From: Amblyomma americanum
Taxonomy: Eukaryota > Arthropoda > Arachnida > Ixodida > Ixodidae
Length of the DNA: 64,000 nt
Assembly (NCBI RefSeq): GCF_052857255.1
Contig: NC_135497.1
Span: forward strand, 116,032,294-116,096,293
Direction: 5' to 3'
Below the pieces are notes generated by a model. It saw only the letters and a list, made by a program, of their open reading frames with translations, did not search any database and was not told the origin of the DNA. The position numbers and the translations under genes are program-made. Numbering within the stretch: the first letter of the stretch is position 1; every line of letters starts with the position of its first letter. Shown piece by piece: positions 33,481 to 45,306 of the stretch.

Positions 33481-36060
33481 ATCCGTTTAATTAAACGATG
33501 AACCAACCCGTCGCGTCCTCTCGGAGATTACGCGCGAAGCAGAGACAACCGTCAGTTGGCGGCTCACCCCCGAGATGTCGCGCGACCCGGCACTCCGGAC
33601 GGGGATCGGGGAACGGCGGCCGGTCGTCCCTGGCGTGAGGTTTCGCATGTCTAATCGGCCGCGGCGTGGCGCAAACAAGCCCCCTTGCAAGAAAAGACGC
33701 GCGTGCGGCTATGTTTGCCGTCCTTGCCGCGCCGAGCGCTACTCACTGCGCTATATTCCGAAGACGCGCAGGAATCTGATTTTCGCGACTTTCCGCGGAT
33801 GGGGGACCACGTGGCGGTCACTATCGGGCTCCGAGATGCAGGTCACCCGGAGGCTTCGTGAGCGGCGTGCGAGCGGAGCGTGACAAATGGTGACCCGGCT
33901 TGCGCTTCCTGTTGGGGCTCGGGCGCGGAGTGCGCGCGCCCCCGGAGAGAGAGCCTTGGCCCGAGTGGCGCTAATGAATGGCCCCTAATTGGGGTCGACG
34001 GGCGGCCCCGCTGCCGCGGGGCCCGGCCGCTATCTGGCAGGGACGCTCTCCTCCGAGCCTCAAAAGAAATAAAAGGAAGCGCCAAGGTTAAAATGAAAGC
34101 CTCCTCCTACCGGTACTAAAAATCAAAACACCTTATCGGAAGAGAACTATGTCCCTCGGCACTAAATACACCGGTTGCAGCCGCCCTCTCGCCGGGATTT
34201 GTCCACTCGGCGTTCCGCTCTCTTTTTTCTTGCCCCGGCGTCGCCCAAGAAGTGGTCCCGAGCCAGTCCAATCTTTGAAATTCTCGCCTTCTCGTCCGGG
34301 CTCGCTTTATTTTTGCCTCGCTACGACCGCCGCTCAAGAATTCGGTTCGGCCGGCGGGATGCCGGGCCTGTCCGTCGTCGCCGCTCTTCAGCAGCGTCCC
34401 CCCCCCCCCCCCCCCCCCCCCCCGTTCGGTCCAGCGGAGCAACACCGCCGCGGCAGGGGCGACTCTCGGGTGCGCGCGCCTCTGCAGAAGGCGGAAACCC
34501 CTTGCGCACACTCGACGTGATGCAGCCGATGCATTCTGCGGAAGAAACCTCACCATCTAATGCAAGACGCACAGCCGTAACAGCGCCTCCAATCCCTCAT
34601 CCACTGGTGACGAACATGCAAGCTTGTCTTTAAAGCACAACTCTTAGGAGATCGATGTGCATCTCACCTACCCGCTACTCTGTCCCCATCATATGCCAGC
34701 TGCCGTCTGCAGGGTGCTTCACAATAAATGTTGCGCGCAGTGTCGCCTTGCCCCTTCCCCCTGAGATGGTTGCCTCATGAAGTACGCATTTATCGCAACG
34801 TTCCCATCATATGCAACTGCTCATCGAAAAATTAGCGTATGTAGTTTACAGCGGCAAACTCTGCCACTGTGCTCATAAGGAAATTGATCATGTCAGGGAC
34901 ACATCGTGACAGAAAAATAGGAAGCATGAAAGAAGTTCTCGCCAGATTTGCGTGTGCACGAACGTCCATACGTGGTGTCAATCCTTATTATGTGTCACAT
35001 ATCCATATACGAAATTTACACAGGCTTCTCAGGAAGGATATCCGACAGTCAACAGCACTGCCTTATACCTACCTCCCTGTGCAAAAGTACCAAGTGCAGC
35101 TAACAAGTTGCAAAACAGGGTTTTGAACCAAGTGAGCTACCTGCTACATTCTAGGCGAACTCGACTAAGCAATGTGCGCCCTAGAAGTTGCCAAATTTTA
35201 TATCACCAGTTTGAAATACAGTCGCGAGTAAGATTACGTGATGTCGGGCACGTCACCATTCGAAAAAGAAAAAAAAATGCGCCGCCACTTCTTGTCTCCC
35301 AAGTTGACAAGAGAGCGGGATAGAAGACCAGACAAAGCAAGGTCGTTGCTCGTTGCGCAAGAAGGCAGCAGAAACGGGAGTGAATAATGCCAGGAACGTT
35401 TCGCCCCACTGGCTGCAATAATAGCAGTTCGCTAATTTGCTGTACTTACCGGCCAGCTGCGCACCTTCTCTCCGAGAAAACAAACCAGCGAGAAATACAA
35501 GCTGACAGCGAGTGCGAAACGAACCTCTCGACGACAGTACTAGTTATCTAGTTATGTCTAATTGTATTCGTCAATGCTTTCTTTTATCGAGCCGCGTCCC
35601 CGCCGATGCGTCGCTGGCGGTGACAGGCCCGCGCGTCACCCCGTTTCCGCACGGCGCATTTCCGGCCCAGTCGCCGCGCACTGTGCGCAGCAGCAGCAGC
35701 GGCGGCGGTGACGCGGGCGCGCGAGATGAAACGTTGTTTTCACGCCAAGGCCGCCAGACCGCTCCGATAGCGCTAAATGGCCCGCGCTCGCGTGTTCACG
35801 CTTCAAGAGATCGCGATAGCGACAGCAGTGTGCCGCCTCCGCGCGCGGCGATGGATGCCACTCGGGTTCGCGGCGACAAAGTGCGTGCCCCTCTTTCCAC
35901 CCTCCTCTCTTCGCCGCCTGCGTTGTTCGCGCCGCGCATTCCGCTGTCGCGCAACAGAGCGCCTCCCGTCTCCGGCTTCATAAAAACCATTTCGCTTCGA
36001 TTTTTAAACCTCCGGAGAAGATCCTGTTCGCGTCCGTTTAGCTCGCATTCGTAAAACGAG
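33481..36060. other. GC-rich, CpG-rich stretch, no gene resolved
   Basis: Dense in CG dinucleotides, especially 33530-34040 and 35590-35960, with long but overlapping open frames on both strands as expected from GC-rich composition. It could contain a promoter or 5' UTR of a gene, but I see no exon with recognisable protein. Confidence 0.4.
34398..34423. repeat. Poly-C run, 26 bases
   Basis: Twenty-six consecutive C after gcagcgt. Homopolymers of this length are prone to sequencing length error. Confidence 0.95.
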
Positions 36061-37639
36061 GGCGGCAGATTAGCCAGATTACTAGGTGTGCGCCTATCCA
36101 TTTTTTCCCCTCGCATTTCTGCTTTTGCGCGTTTTTATTGTCTCCTCTGTCGGGCTTCCTGCAGCCGAATCACGTGATAGCACCGGCTTGCGAACTTTCT
36201 TGCGTGCTTGTATCGACAAACGTCGGGCCATCGAGCCTGAAGTAGTCTTTTTCTCTTCAGTCGTTGATCAACCTTCGTTGTACCCTCCTTTTCTCCTTGC
36301 CTTGTATGGAGACACTGCGGCCACTAGTCTCAAAAAACGAACTGAGTTCCTACGTTGTTCTTAGGGGCGGCTACAAAACACGTCGAGCTGGCAGAAAGCT
36401 GAGAGCGGACAATAAAGAGCTGGGGATATTAATTCGCGTGTAGCCAGGTTGGTTTAGTGCGTTTCACTCCAGCGCTGGGAGCAGCCCTCGGAGACCGCGG
36501 CATTCGGCACGTTTTGCCGTTGCAGTACTAGAATTCATTCGATATGCGCTGCCCTTCGAACCGAAATGTATCGGGAGTTGAAAAACTCTAGCCTCTCGGA
36601 AACAACGACCGGTCCTTCTCTCGTAAGTGCAAAGTCGCACGCTTCGCGCCGACAGTACTCTGCACTTTGTGTCTGGCGCAACGTCCCCGGACTCTGCATT
36701 CCAAGGCGCTTCAGGCGTTGTGCGCGAGTCCACCTTAGCTCAGCTGGGAAACGTATGCAACGCATACAACGTTCGCTACGTAATTAAATTATTGCCTGCC
36801 ACCGCTTACCTGTTCACCTGCAGAATCACGCAGCGGCCACATTGTTAGCAAGCTTTAGCCCAAAGTTCAAGAAAGATTTAAGCAGCTCGTTCGAGAATAT
36901 ACCGTGTATTGGCGGCGTTGTTCAGGCACTGTCGTCGCGTCGTATGGCCGGAAGTACAACCCTGCGACACAAAAAAAGAGATTCGGCGTCATGCCGACAG
37001 ACCTCTTGCGCATCGCACGAGGCGAAATGGCCGACGTCGAGCCATGGGCGCTCGCAGTCTTGCAAGCTTGCGCAAAGTATTTGATTTAGTACGAAAACAT
37101 GGAATCACAGCGCTTGAACAAACGAAGAAATTCGGTCTCTTGTCCGTTTTCCCCCAACAGGAATGTTCTGTGCGGCGTCCGCTCACGCATGACCCGGGGG
37201 CTGTCTTCTACTCAACCCGGGAGGAGAAAACCACCTTTAGGAAACGCCGTCGCGGAGCTCGTGACACCCGCAACAGCTATCGTAACGCGACAGGAAGCGT
37301 GCCACAGGTGAAGCTCCTCCGGCCTCCTGGAGAGCCGACCACGACTCAAGCGGGCAGAGAGGCTGCGGGGGAAGGGAAAGAAGCGCAGTCAGTCGTCCGG
37401 CCCCGCGCCAGGAAAGCCACTCCCACGCCGGAGTTCCGACTGCACGCTTCCCTCGCAAGGCGAATACATGTGTTCAGTATGCCAAGAATACTGGTCCATC
37501 ACCTTTAGCCGCCTGCCTTTTAACCCTGTGTTTGGCGCATGGCGATAGCCTTAGCTGCTTACGTGCCATAAAACCCAACACAACCCCATACGCGACACTA
37601 TTGTAAGAAGCCCCCAGGTGAGAATTTTCAGCTAGGAAT
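36061..37639. other. Intergenic; one unassigned open frame
   Basis: No recognised gene. The frame 36904-37089 (ending GEMADVEPWALAVLQACAKY and a stop) has protein-like composition but no start, splice sites or family I can identify. Confidence 0.35.
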
Positions 37640-38470
37640 ATGCTGCTTAGTACTGGTTTAAAGTGGTCCCCAAAAAGAGCCTTACTGGTTTTGTAATTGG
37701 CCAACCGGTTCTAGCAGGAAGCTTAGTGCACTAACTGGTTTTGTGTTTGGATCTGCTGGTCCCAACTGGGTGCTTGCTGGTTCCCAAGTGATTCCAGCGA
37801 AAAACGTTTTGCTGTTCAGTCTGGGGAGCTTTTTGTCCATCGTTTGTGTGGTAATAATGTTGTTGAACAGAACTTTTCAGCTAAATCTCTTGGACTGTGC
37901 CTATTATAAATTGTGCCAAAATTTTATGAAAGGACTTGTTAACTGCTCTCAACTAACACCTGTGGGACAACCTGAAGGTAAAATATATAAGCATGAGACC
38001 ATGGTATTAGCAAAGTGCTTAGCTAGAACGCAGGCGCGCGAGTTCCACATATAAGCTGTATGTATGCACTTCCTTTTCTGTGCTGCCTTCTGAGTGGGGT
38101 TTGAAGTTGTAAATGTGTTCCCACAACAGGCATGCATATCTGCATAGTTCTGCGGGATTACTGTCTTTTTAGTGTAGGTTGCGAGTGTTTCTTCTGGTTT
38201 TATTTGTTGGGTGTGCTTTGACATACAGAAACTGATACTGTAACATTTGTTTTAGCGTTTCAGACAGTTCTGAAAACGAAAGAAAGTGGTACGAACGGTG
38301 TTTCAAAATAAAGAATTAAATATAATATTTCGTTGCTACAAGGGCACTTAGTGGTTTCAGCAGCTCATGGCTGCAGCAGCGACTGGTTCCAGTAGCTGCT
38401 GGGAATGTGTTAACAAACCAGTACTGCTGGAATCGGCAGATGTGCTGATTCCAGCAGTACTGGTTTATTG
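37640..38470. repeat. Foldback-like region with CTGGTT-type subrepeats
   Basis: The two ends of this stretch (37640-37800 and 38340-38470) are rich in ACTGGTTT/CCAGTA motifs, and the right end holds a perfect 20-base-arm hairpin: AAACCAGTACTGCTGGAATC at 38415-38434 and its complement at 38447-38466. The middle is AT-rich and non-coding. Ends built from short repeated motifs resemble foldback elements; this is inference. Confidence 0.5.
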
Positions 38471-39189
38471 TGTTTTGGTTTTTATTGACGCACGTGATTT
38501 TTTTTTTTTACTGGGAATCGATTACCAGCAAGAAATTTTCACCTGGGGCAACTTTCCCTGCTTCAGCTTCGAAGGCGATCGCGATAAGCTCAGCTGCATT
38601 CATCTTGCGAATGTGGCGTAGATGACCTGATGGTGGTGGTGGATTTTTATGGAGCGAGGGCGGCTTTTGACCAAAAGAGCGCCATGGCACAAGTTATTTT
38701 ACGTTACAGAAGGTAGGGTCAAATACTCATTTCCCACGCAGTTCACCCTGCAGAAGCCCAACACCAGGCCAGGGAATGCTTGTTCCTATTATATCACCGG
38801 TGGGTACCCCGCATGGCCTGTGGCCATGTCCGGGAGGCCGGGAGGAACAATCCTAAGACAATCAATGGAAGTGAAAGGAGTACGCCGGTTGTTTTCCAGC
38901 AAGCTCGCGTTAAAGCCGTACCTGCGCTCGCCACGCGACAAGCAGCACTAGTCCAGGCCCGCTTGGAACCGCGCGTCTCACCAGATCACTCCGAAGGCCA
39001 GCTGTTTTTACACACGCAGAGTTGCGGGCATCGCAGGACATACTCCTCTGGCTCTACAATCCATTTTCGTAGAACCGAGGCGAAGCGAGCAGAAAACGCG
39101 GGTGGAGGTGGGGAGGCCTGACACTACATCGCGCACTGTTCCAGCAATATGTTATGGGATGGAACAGTGCCAGACAGAGCATAGTAGCA
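38471..39189. other. Intergenic; probable dispersed repeat, no gene seen
   Basis: The phrase ggtggatttttatggagcg with gagcgccatggcac (38636-38692) matches a repeat I have seen often in tick sequence, of unknown class. The rest is not recognised. Confidence 0.35.
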
Positions 39190-40690
39190 TGAACGCAGGA
39201 CCGGAGCTGTTAACCTCTTATCTTTTGCGCTGTTCCATGCGAAGATGTACTTACTACCGACCAGATTTCCATCCTACTGCGAAATGGGAGGAACACCGAA
39301 ACAATAAACAGGCTAGAAGACACGACCAACCAAACTTGCAGGCTTCTAAAGAGGATAGCAAACAAAAACGCGGGGATGAAGGAGGCGAACCTACTTAGGT
39401 TTGTCCACTCTTTCATCATTAGCCGAATCACGTATGCTATCCCGTACCTAAAGACAACTAAAGCAGAGAGAGACAAGGTAGACATCTTCATCAGGAAAGG
39501 TGTCAAAACAGCCCTAGGTTTACCAGCGTGCACATCAACCGAGACGATCCTCAACCTAGGAGTGTCAAACACCCTAGAGGAAATGTGCGAGGCGAAACTC
39601 ACGGCACAATATTTCAGACTAACCGGCAGCAAAACAGGCAGATCCATCCTTAGGAAAATGGGCTACCAAAACCCAGAATCGCGAGAGGGGATAACCGCCA
39701 TGCCCAAAGATATTTCCAACAAGTTAAGAATACCCCCCATCCCAAGAAATATGCACCCCATACACAACGAGGAACGCAGGAGAAGCAAACTCCAAAGCTC
39801 CCTCCTCCAAAAGCAAGGGGTAGTGTGCACCGATGCGGCAGAGTACCCAGAAGGGCACTACGCTGCAGTAGTAGTGAGTGACTAGGGCGAGCTAATCTCG
39901 AGCTGTAGCGTAAGACACTCTTCACCAGAGGAGGCAGATATGGCGGCGATTGCCCTGGCAATCACAAACCCTTCAACCAGAATAATCATCACCGATTCTA
40001 AAACTGCAATCAAAGCCTATTACAACGGTAAGGTGTCCAAAGAGGCCGGCAAAATTCTGCAAGCAGGCTAGGAAAACGTACCCAACGACCTAGTTAGCAA
40101 AATATGGGCACCCGCCCATAGTGGACTCACAGGGAAGGAGATCGCCAACGAGGTCGCCCGAGGACTCACACACCGGGCCCCAGCGCAGGCAGACTATATA
40201 CTCCCTGTCTAAAAAGCGAGACTTAACCACATACAGAGAAATTCTAGAACACTACAGAATGGGCAGAAGAACCCCCCCCCCCACCCCCCCCCCCCCCCAT
40301 AGATCTCTCACAAAGAAGGAAGAAGTAATCTGGCGAAAAGTGCAGACGGGTACCTTCCCAAACCCGTATATCCTACACAAATGGCATCCTGAGGTGCACT
40401 CTTCCAAATGCAAAAACTGTGAAGGCATAGCGACCCTGAATCACATGCTCTGGGCTTGCCCAGCTCTAAACGGTCTACATGGAAACAAAGAGTCACGGGA
40501 ATCCTCCCTCCATAGCCAGGAAGAACAAGCCCAAAGACAAGTCATCGGTCAAGCCCAGGCCGCCGCCGGAAGTCAACTTATTCCGGCCGACGTCTAGGGG
40601 GGAGGTAGACGGTGAAAGGGGGAGCAGCGTCTCACCCGATCACTCATACTCTATGACGGGTGCAAATAAAGTTCTTTCTCTCTCTCTCTC
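39190..40690 (+). mobile_element. LINE 3' part with RNase H, decayed
   Basis: The plus strand encodes the RT thumb/linker (SFIISRITYAIPYLKTTKAE, VKTALGLPACTSTETILNLG, 39376-39885) and an RNase H (ADMAAIALAI, IIITDSKTAIKAYY, IWAPAHSGLTGKEIANEVAR, about 39935-40160). A Cys/His knuckle then follows (CKNCEGIATLNHMLWACPAL, about 40418-40470) and a stop at 40595. The 3' end is AATAAAGTTCTTT followed by a TC run (40665-40690). In-frame stops (39883, 40069, 40210) and a poly-C tract break the frame. It is 5' truncated. Confidence 0.85.
40272..40298. repeat. Poly-C tract inside the LINE
   Basis: Twenty-seven bases, all C except one A at 40283, replacing part of the linker between RNase H and the knuckle. 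Length may be unreliable. Confidence 0.9.
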
Positions 40691-40699
40691 ATCCCAGTG

Positions 40700-42400
40700 C
40701 GATATGTTTCGCCAGTGCTTTTGCGCGCATTGAGCGACAGTAGCGTGGCCATTGCCATTACCCGCTTGTGATAAGGCGGCATTCAAGCACTGCCCTTCGC
40801 GAGAGCGCTGCAGCCGCGGTAGCGGGGAGGGAAAGTGGCCGTCCAGCGACGTGTGTTGCTATCGGCACGCGTCGCGGGCGCCCACACCAGTGCGACATGA
40901 GCCGCTCATTCACGCGGAGGGGGCGCGATAATTGAGAGCGCGCTTGGCGCGTTTCAGCGGCGGCCCGCAGCAGCCTCGCGCGGCCGTAGTGGAGGGGAGG
41001 CCGGGAGCAGCAGCGGCGGCCCTGGGCCGGGAAGGAGGCGGGGGTGCCCGGCAGCCAAGGGCCTCGTATCGCGGCCATCGCCGAGAGGAGCCCCGCACGC
41101 TCTTCCGCGGAGCTCGGCGAGCAGCACACGCACGGAAGACCGAGCCAGCCGGGGCGCAGCAACGCATGCGGGCGAGATATTTTGCCTGCCGCGATTAGAT
41201 CGAGGCCAGCCGCGCAACGACGCGGCTTCGGGCACGATGTTTCTCTCTTCTTTCTCCCGGGAGGCGAAGAAAACGTTCCGCCACACGCCACGTTCCTTTG
41301 TCTCCGAGCGCGGCAGTCGTATCGGCGTGACCTTGCGATTTATTCAGAGTTATGCGGCGCTCACATATACCTCGCAGCGTGTGCACGTTGTTCGTTCTTC
41401 TCGCTACCATTTATTTCTTCTTCTCTGACTGCTCAGCGAAAGCAGAGCACCCTTGAGTAGCTCGGTGTGCAGGAATATGCGCATACATTAGGACCCACTG
41501 AATATACTCAACGCTGATCAACTGTATTCTAACGCCTGGGCTAAGTACTTGCGCATCAGGCGTGTGTGTACTTTTTTTTTGCTGACGGCGCTGACGGGGA
41601 TGCTGCAGCTGGAAGGAACTGGAGGCGCAAGTCTATAGCGTCGAAGCACCTTGGAGGTGGCGTCGGATTCTGTCACCCACTCGTAGCCTCAGTTCCTCTT
41701 AGAGGATCACCTGATCTTTGTGCTAACGTCACCGAAAGTTCGACATGAACTGCACCTCCCGGAATTTGAGTTATTACTTTTCGGGGAACTCAGTCAACCA
41801 AAATGCTCGTAAGTGGAACAACACATGGCAGCTGATATTAACGAAGAGACCTTTGTGCCTTCACATGGCTTATAGGCAGACACGATAGTGTAGCATGAAG
41901 TAAGGATAATGAATTAATTTTTTATTTGTTTCTATTCTGCTCACATATCTGCATCCTTTGAAAATGCTCGACGCGCTAAACTTAAGCTAAACAAGACACT
42001 AGCGCTGCCTGCATTCGTGGTGCCGTCAGTGTAACTGGAAACTTGGGCGCAGGGGCACCCGCAGCGCGTGGCATCCTGAGATTGCGATGGACGTGTCCGG
42101 CTAGGGAGCCTTCACGCGCCCAAACGGTCGGAGCAAAGTGCTGCCGGCGTCGCAATTAACCAAGCCGTCAAAAGATTGGACTTGACGTCCGCGATGCCCC
42201 CACCCCTACTCCCACGAACTCGCTCCTAGCTTAGTTGAGTTGCGGCAGCATCCGTGCCGTTAGAAGCCACGAGGGTGTGTAGTTGTCGCGTCGTTCGCAT
42301 CTGCCTGCCCGGCATCTGCGGACATTGAGCTCTTTTAGATCTCCACGACTTCCACGTGGCGTGCGCCGACTACGCGTCTATAGTCGTCGCAGGAAACGTC
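40700..42400. other. GC-rich then AT-rich intergenic DNA, no gene resolved
   Basis: 40780-41200 is very CpG-rich with overlapping open frames on both strands and no recognisable protein; it looks like a CpG island or a GC-rich repeat. 41200-42400 shows nothing I can name. Confidence 0.4.
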
Positions 42401-42404
42401 GACG

Positions 42405-42656
42405 TCAAACTCGTGAGCAACGAAAATGAGCGGCTTCGTCCCGGCAGTGTTTACACTCTTTGTCGTTAACCATATGCAGGTTGTAACAGTACGAGCCTGG
42501 ACATCGTTTCCCACACATTTCAGCCACTGTGAGACTGTACTTCGTTGTGAAAAAGTGACCGTTGCTCAAGATGACGTGCTTCGGCTGGTCGATGACGCCG
42601 ATGACCTCCGTCAACGGGCTGATGGATATGTCAGGCTTCACAGTACCTCGGTTCTT
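42405..42656 (-). other. Cysteine-rich open frame, unassigned
   Basis: The minus strand is open from just after a TAA (about 42668) to a stop at 42405. The end of the frame reads CGKRCPGSYCYN, then CKHCRDEAAHFRC, with seven cysteines in about 40 residues, preceded by a hydrophobic/polar stretch. No start codon with signal peptide is visible, so it would have to be an internal or terminal exon, or a chance frame. I cannot name a family. Confidence 0.25.
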
Positions 42657-42712
42657 GACGAGGAGTTAACGCTGGCTCGGCGCCCTCGGTCAAGCCCAAA
42701 TAATATACCTCG

Positions 42713-43479
42713 CTTATGGCTCGTTCGCACTCGGGCATTCGGACTCAAGAGCGAGCGGAGTCCGCCGAAATACTGAGCGGAAAGCCCGATCGGTCCAGGG
42801 CCGATTTCTTCTGCCGGAAAAATTGCGCCGATTTGCAGCGGCCAATTGGACGGTAAAGAGGAAATTCCGCGGTGACAGCTGTTGCGGCACCGTTTGAAGC
42901 AGGACCCCTCGTTTCGGATTGAATTCCTCGTTGCTACTGCCTCTTCGAGTACGTCCACTGGCCATAAATAGGGCGCCGGTCTTTCGCTCTCATCTCGCAT
43001 ATAACAAAACGTAGGAGCGATAAACTTGCTTTATTTTTTATTGACAGCGACGAATCTGCCGCTTGTAGGCCTGAACAGGAGCATTGGCTAGTTGACAAAA
43101 ATGGTTCTAACAACCAGATGGCGCCACAAGGTTAAGCTTATCGTTGCCTCGCTGTCTGCATACGCTGAACTAAATGGCGTAACGGCCCGCAGAATGCCTG
43201 CGCATAGCGCACCTAAGCGTGCATACGCTTATGGCAGGTAGACGGCGTCGATTTAGGCTCTTTTCTAACCATATCTGTGACACCGCGAGCAGACGACACG
43301 CAGACAGCGAGGCCCGGAGGAATATGCTTAACGCTTGAGCTCGCGGTCGAAGTGGCGACGTGGTGACCAGGAAGTGTGAACGTAGACATGGTGTTGGAAT
43401 AACGAGGGAGCATTTCGGCGGCGGCGGCGGATTTGGCTCGCTCTCGCCGCCTAATGCTAAGTGTGAACGAGCAATAAGA
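42713..43479. mobile_element. DNA element with ~65-bp inverted ends
   Basis: The left end starts TTATGGCTCGTTCGCACTCG and contains AGAGCGAGCGGAGTCCGCCG. The right end, inverted, starts TTATTGCTCGTTCACACTTA and contains AGAGCGAGCCAAATCCGCCG, with an expanded GCC run. The interior (767 bp total) has no supported gene and includes the repeat also found at 23250-23505. TA at the edges could be the target duplication of a Tc1/mariner-type insertion. Confidence 0.65.
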
Positions 43480-43539
43480 AATTATTTTTAGTGCGAAAGC
43501 ACTACTTCACGAGGTCAAACCGGCTCACCAGTTTGTGTG

Positions 43540-43680
43540 AAGCTTGACCTTGAGGGTGACCTTGGGCAAATAATAACTATATAAATATAAATAATGCCGC
43601 GACTGGGGCTCGAACCTGAGGCGGCGCGAACAGAAAAACTTCGCTGGCCACTGCACGAGAGCACTATATATGCGATCGCC
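43540..43680 (-). mobile_element. tRNA-derived SINE-like fragment
   Basis: On the minus strand, CTCTCGTGCAGTGGCCAGCG is followed about 30 bases later by a good B box, GGTTCGAGCCC, and an AT-rich tail (attatttatatttatatag). This is the head of a tRNA-related repeat. It does not fold into a complete tRNA cloverleaf that I can see. Confidence 0.5.
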
Positions 43681-44879
43681 GCAGCCGAACACGCCTCGTG
43701 TTAAACTGCAACGCACTCGCGCTGTGCATTGCACACCGTCGTCTTTGCCAACTAATACTATTTATCAAACCAATATTCGCGCTTTCAGCTATGTGGCGGT
43801 AGGCACAGAGAGATGTGCGCTGCATACGTTGGCGTTGACAACGCTGTGGCAGAGACAAGGCACTAGAGCAATACGCGTTGGCGTTCACAACATTGCTGCA
43901 GAAACGCGGCACTGGAGCACAGGCCACCGGCGTACATTGGGTAAATTGGCACTGACGATGAAAGAGTTGAACACGCGCATAACTGGCTCCCTGGATGAGT
44001 GGACGCCTTAATCGCGCTTTCAGGAACGTGGCGATGGTGTCCATCTGCAAAAAAAAAAAACTGTCCTTTGGCATAATATTTCGTGCTTTTTTTTCCCCGG
44101 ATTCAATATTTCGTGCTTTTTCTTCAGCCAATTTTTTTCTCAGTGGAATCAGAAATGTGTCGTGCCGATGAGAGTGGAGGAGGATGAAGAGGTGGCAGTG
44201 TGTGTGCGCGCGTGTGTTAACGTGGTTATTTCTCGTTTCTCCGTATGTTGCTGTATGCCTTAACCGTTGTCCAGGTTTCGGCATTACAGTTTTGCGAGGA
44301 CTTTCGATACAGCATATTTTTTCCCTGGCAATCAGTTTAAAGACACAGGAGCTAATCCAGCGTTTACTATAGCTGGTTTGGGTTTTACGCGACAGCGTAT
44401 ACAGGTCGTTCGGTCGAAAAGCCGTCGGCGTAGTATAGTAGTCGGCACCGCGTGTCCGAAATAATCGATGGCTGCGTAAAAAAAAAAAAAATCGTATCAT
44501 GGTAATTTGTGGTTCTAGTGATTGATGATTGATTGGTGTGTGATAGGCGATGACGAGTTAATGAAATCATTGTAATTAATTGGTTAACTGATTAATTAAG
44601 CAATTTAAAAAAAGTTGGAAAAGGGGGGTCAAAGGCGTCAAAATGATCAGAAGGAAAATTCCAATGCTTGATAATGCTAATTAAGAAAATTAGAGTGCCT
44701 TGTTGATCAATTACTAAATTGAAACAATTGAAAAAAAAATGCGTTTAAATGTGTTTCCAACGGGCAAGGCGTCGCTCCGAACGGGCGATGGCGTTCCGTG
44801 GACTCCCCCCTGGCAGCGCTGCAACACGCTGTCGCGTTCCACTCTTAAAGGTGAAGCTTAAGCGTCCTACAATTTTTTA
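43681..44879. other. Intergenic, no gene seen
   Basis: Several A or T homopolymers and AT-rich stretches (44560-44760). A long minus-strand frame (43664-44500) has no protein-like domain and overlaps repeats. Confidence 0.4.
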
Positions 44880-45306
44880 ATAAAGTTTCCTGGCTCCTCC
44901 TCCTCTAGTTTCATTTGTCGATAATATTTTCATATTTGGTCTATTTCCTCTTGAGATAACTGCGCCTTATCAGCGTCTCTGTGTTTCCTTGAAGCCACCC
45001 GTCGTTGTTCGATGGCCCCCTTCCACATTCCATCAGCCCCGTGGCTTCTTTCCTTCCAGCGGCTTGCCACTTTTACTCGTTTCATTTGCGTACAGATGAG
45101 ATTTATATAATCCCTCTTTTCCATGGGGCGCTCCGATACCGCTTCGCTAACGCCTGCTGCTATTAGCGCTATTTTTTCATCATTTCATTTTGCGTACTGT
45201 TTTTGTGTTTTATGCCACTCCCTTTTGATCAGTGCTCTCATCTGCAGACTAATACGTTTGTGGTCACTTCCAAGACAGTACTCACTCCCGTCGTCTATTA
45301 TTACAC
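44880..45306 (-). mobile_element. CR1-like LINE fragment, endonuclease end and linker
   Basis: The minus strand reads VIIDDGSEYCLGSDHKRISL (endonuclease SDH motif), then a linker with AIEQRRVASRKHRDADKAQL and LSQEEIDQI. The same stretches occur in the 16.3-23.1 kb LINE (LGSDHKRISL and AIEQRRLASREHREAKRAQL), so both are one family. A stop lies between the two parts. Confidence 0.75.

Noticed and set aside
34116..34633. Proline- and glycine-run frames on both strands
   Set aside because: Generated by the 26-base poly-C run and GC-rich surroundings.
40758..41291. Long minus-strand frame in a GC-rich stretch
   Set aside because: Overlapping open frames exist on both strands because of base composition. 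No domain or splice context was seen.
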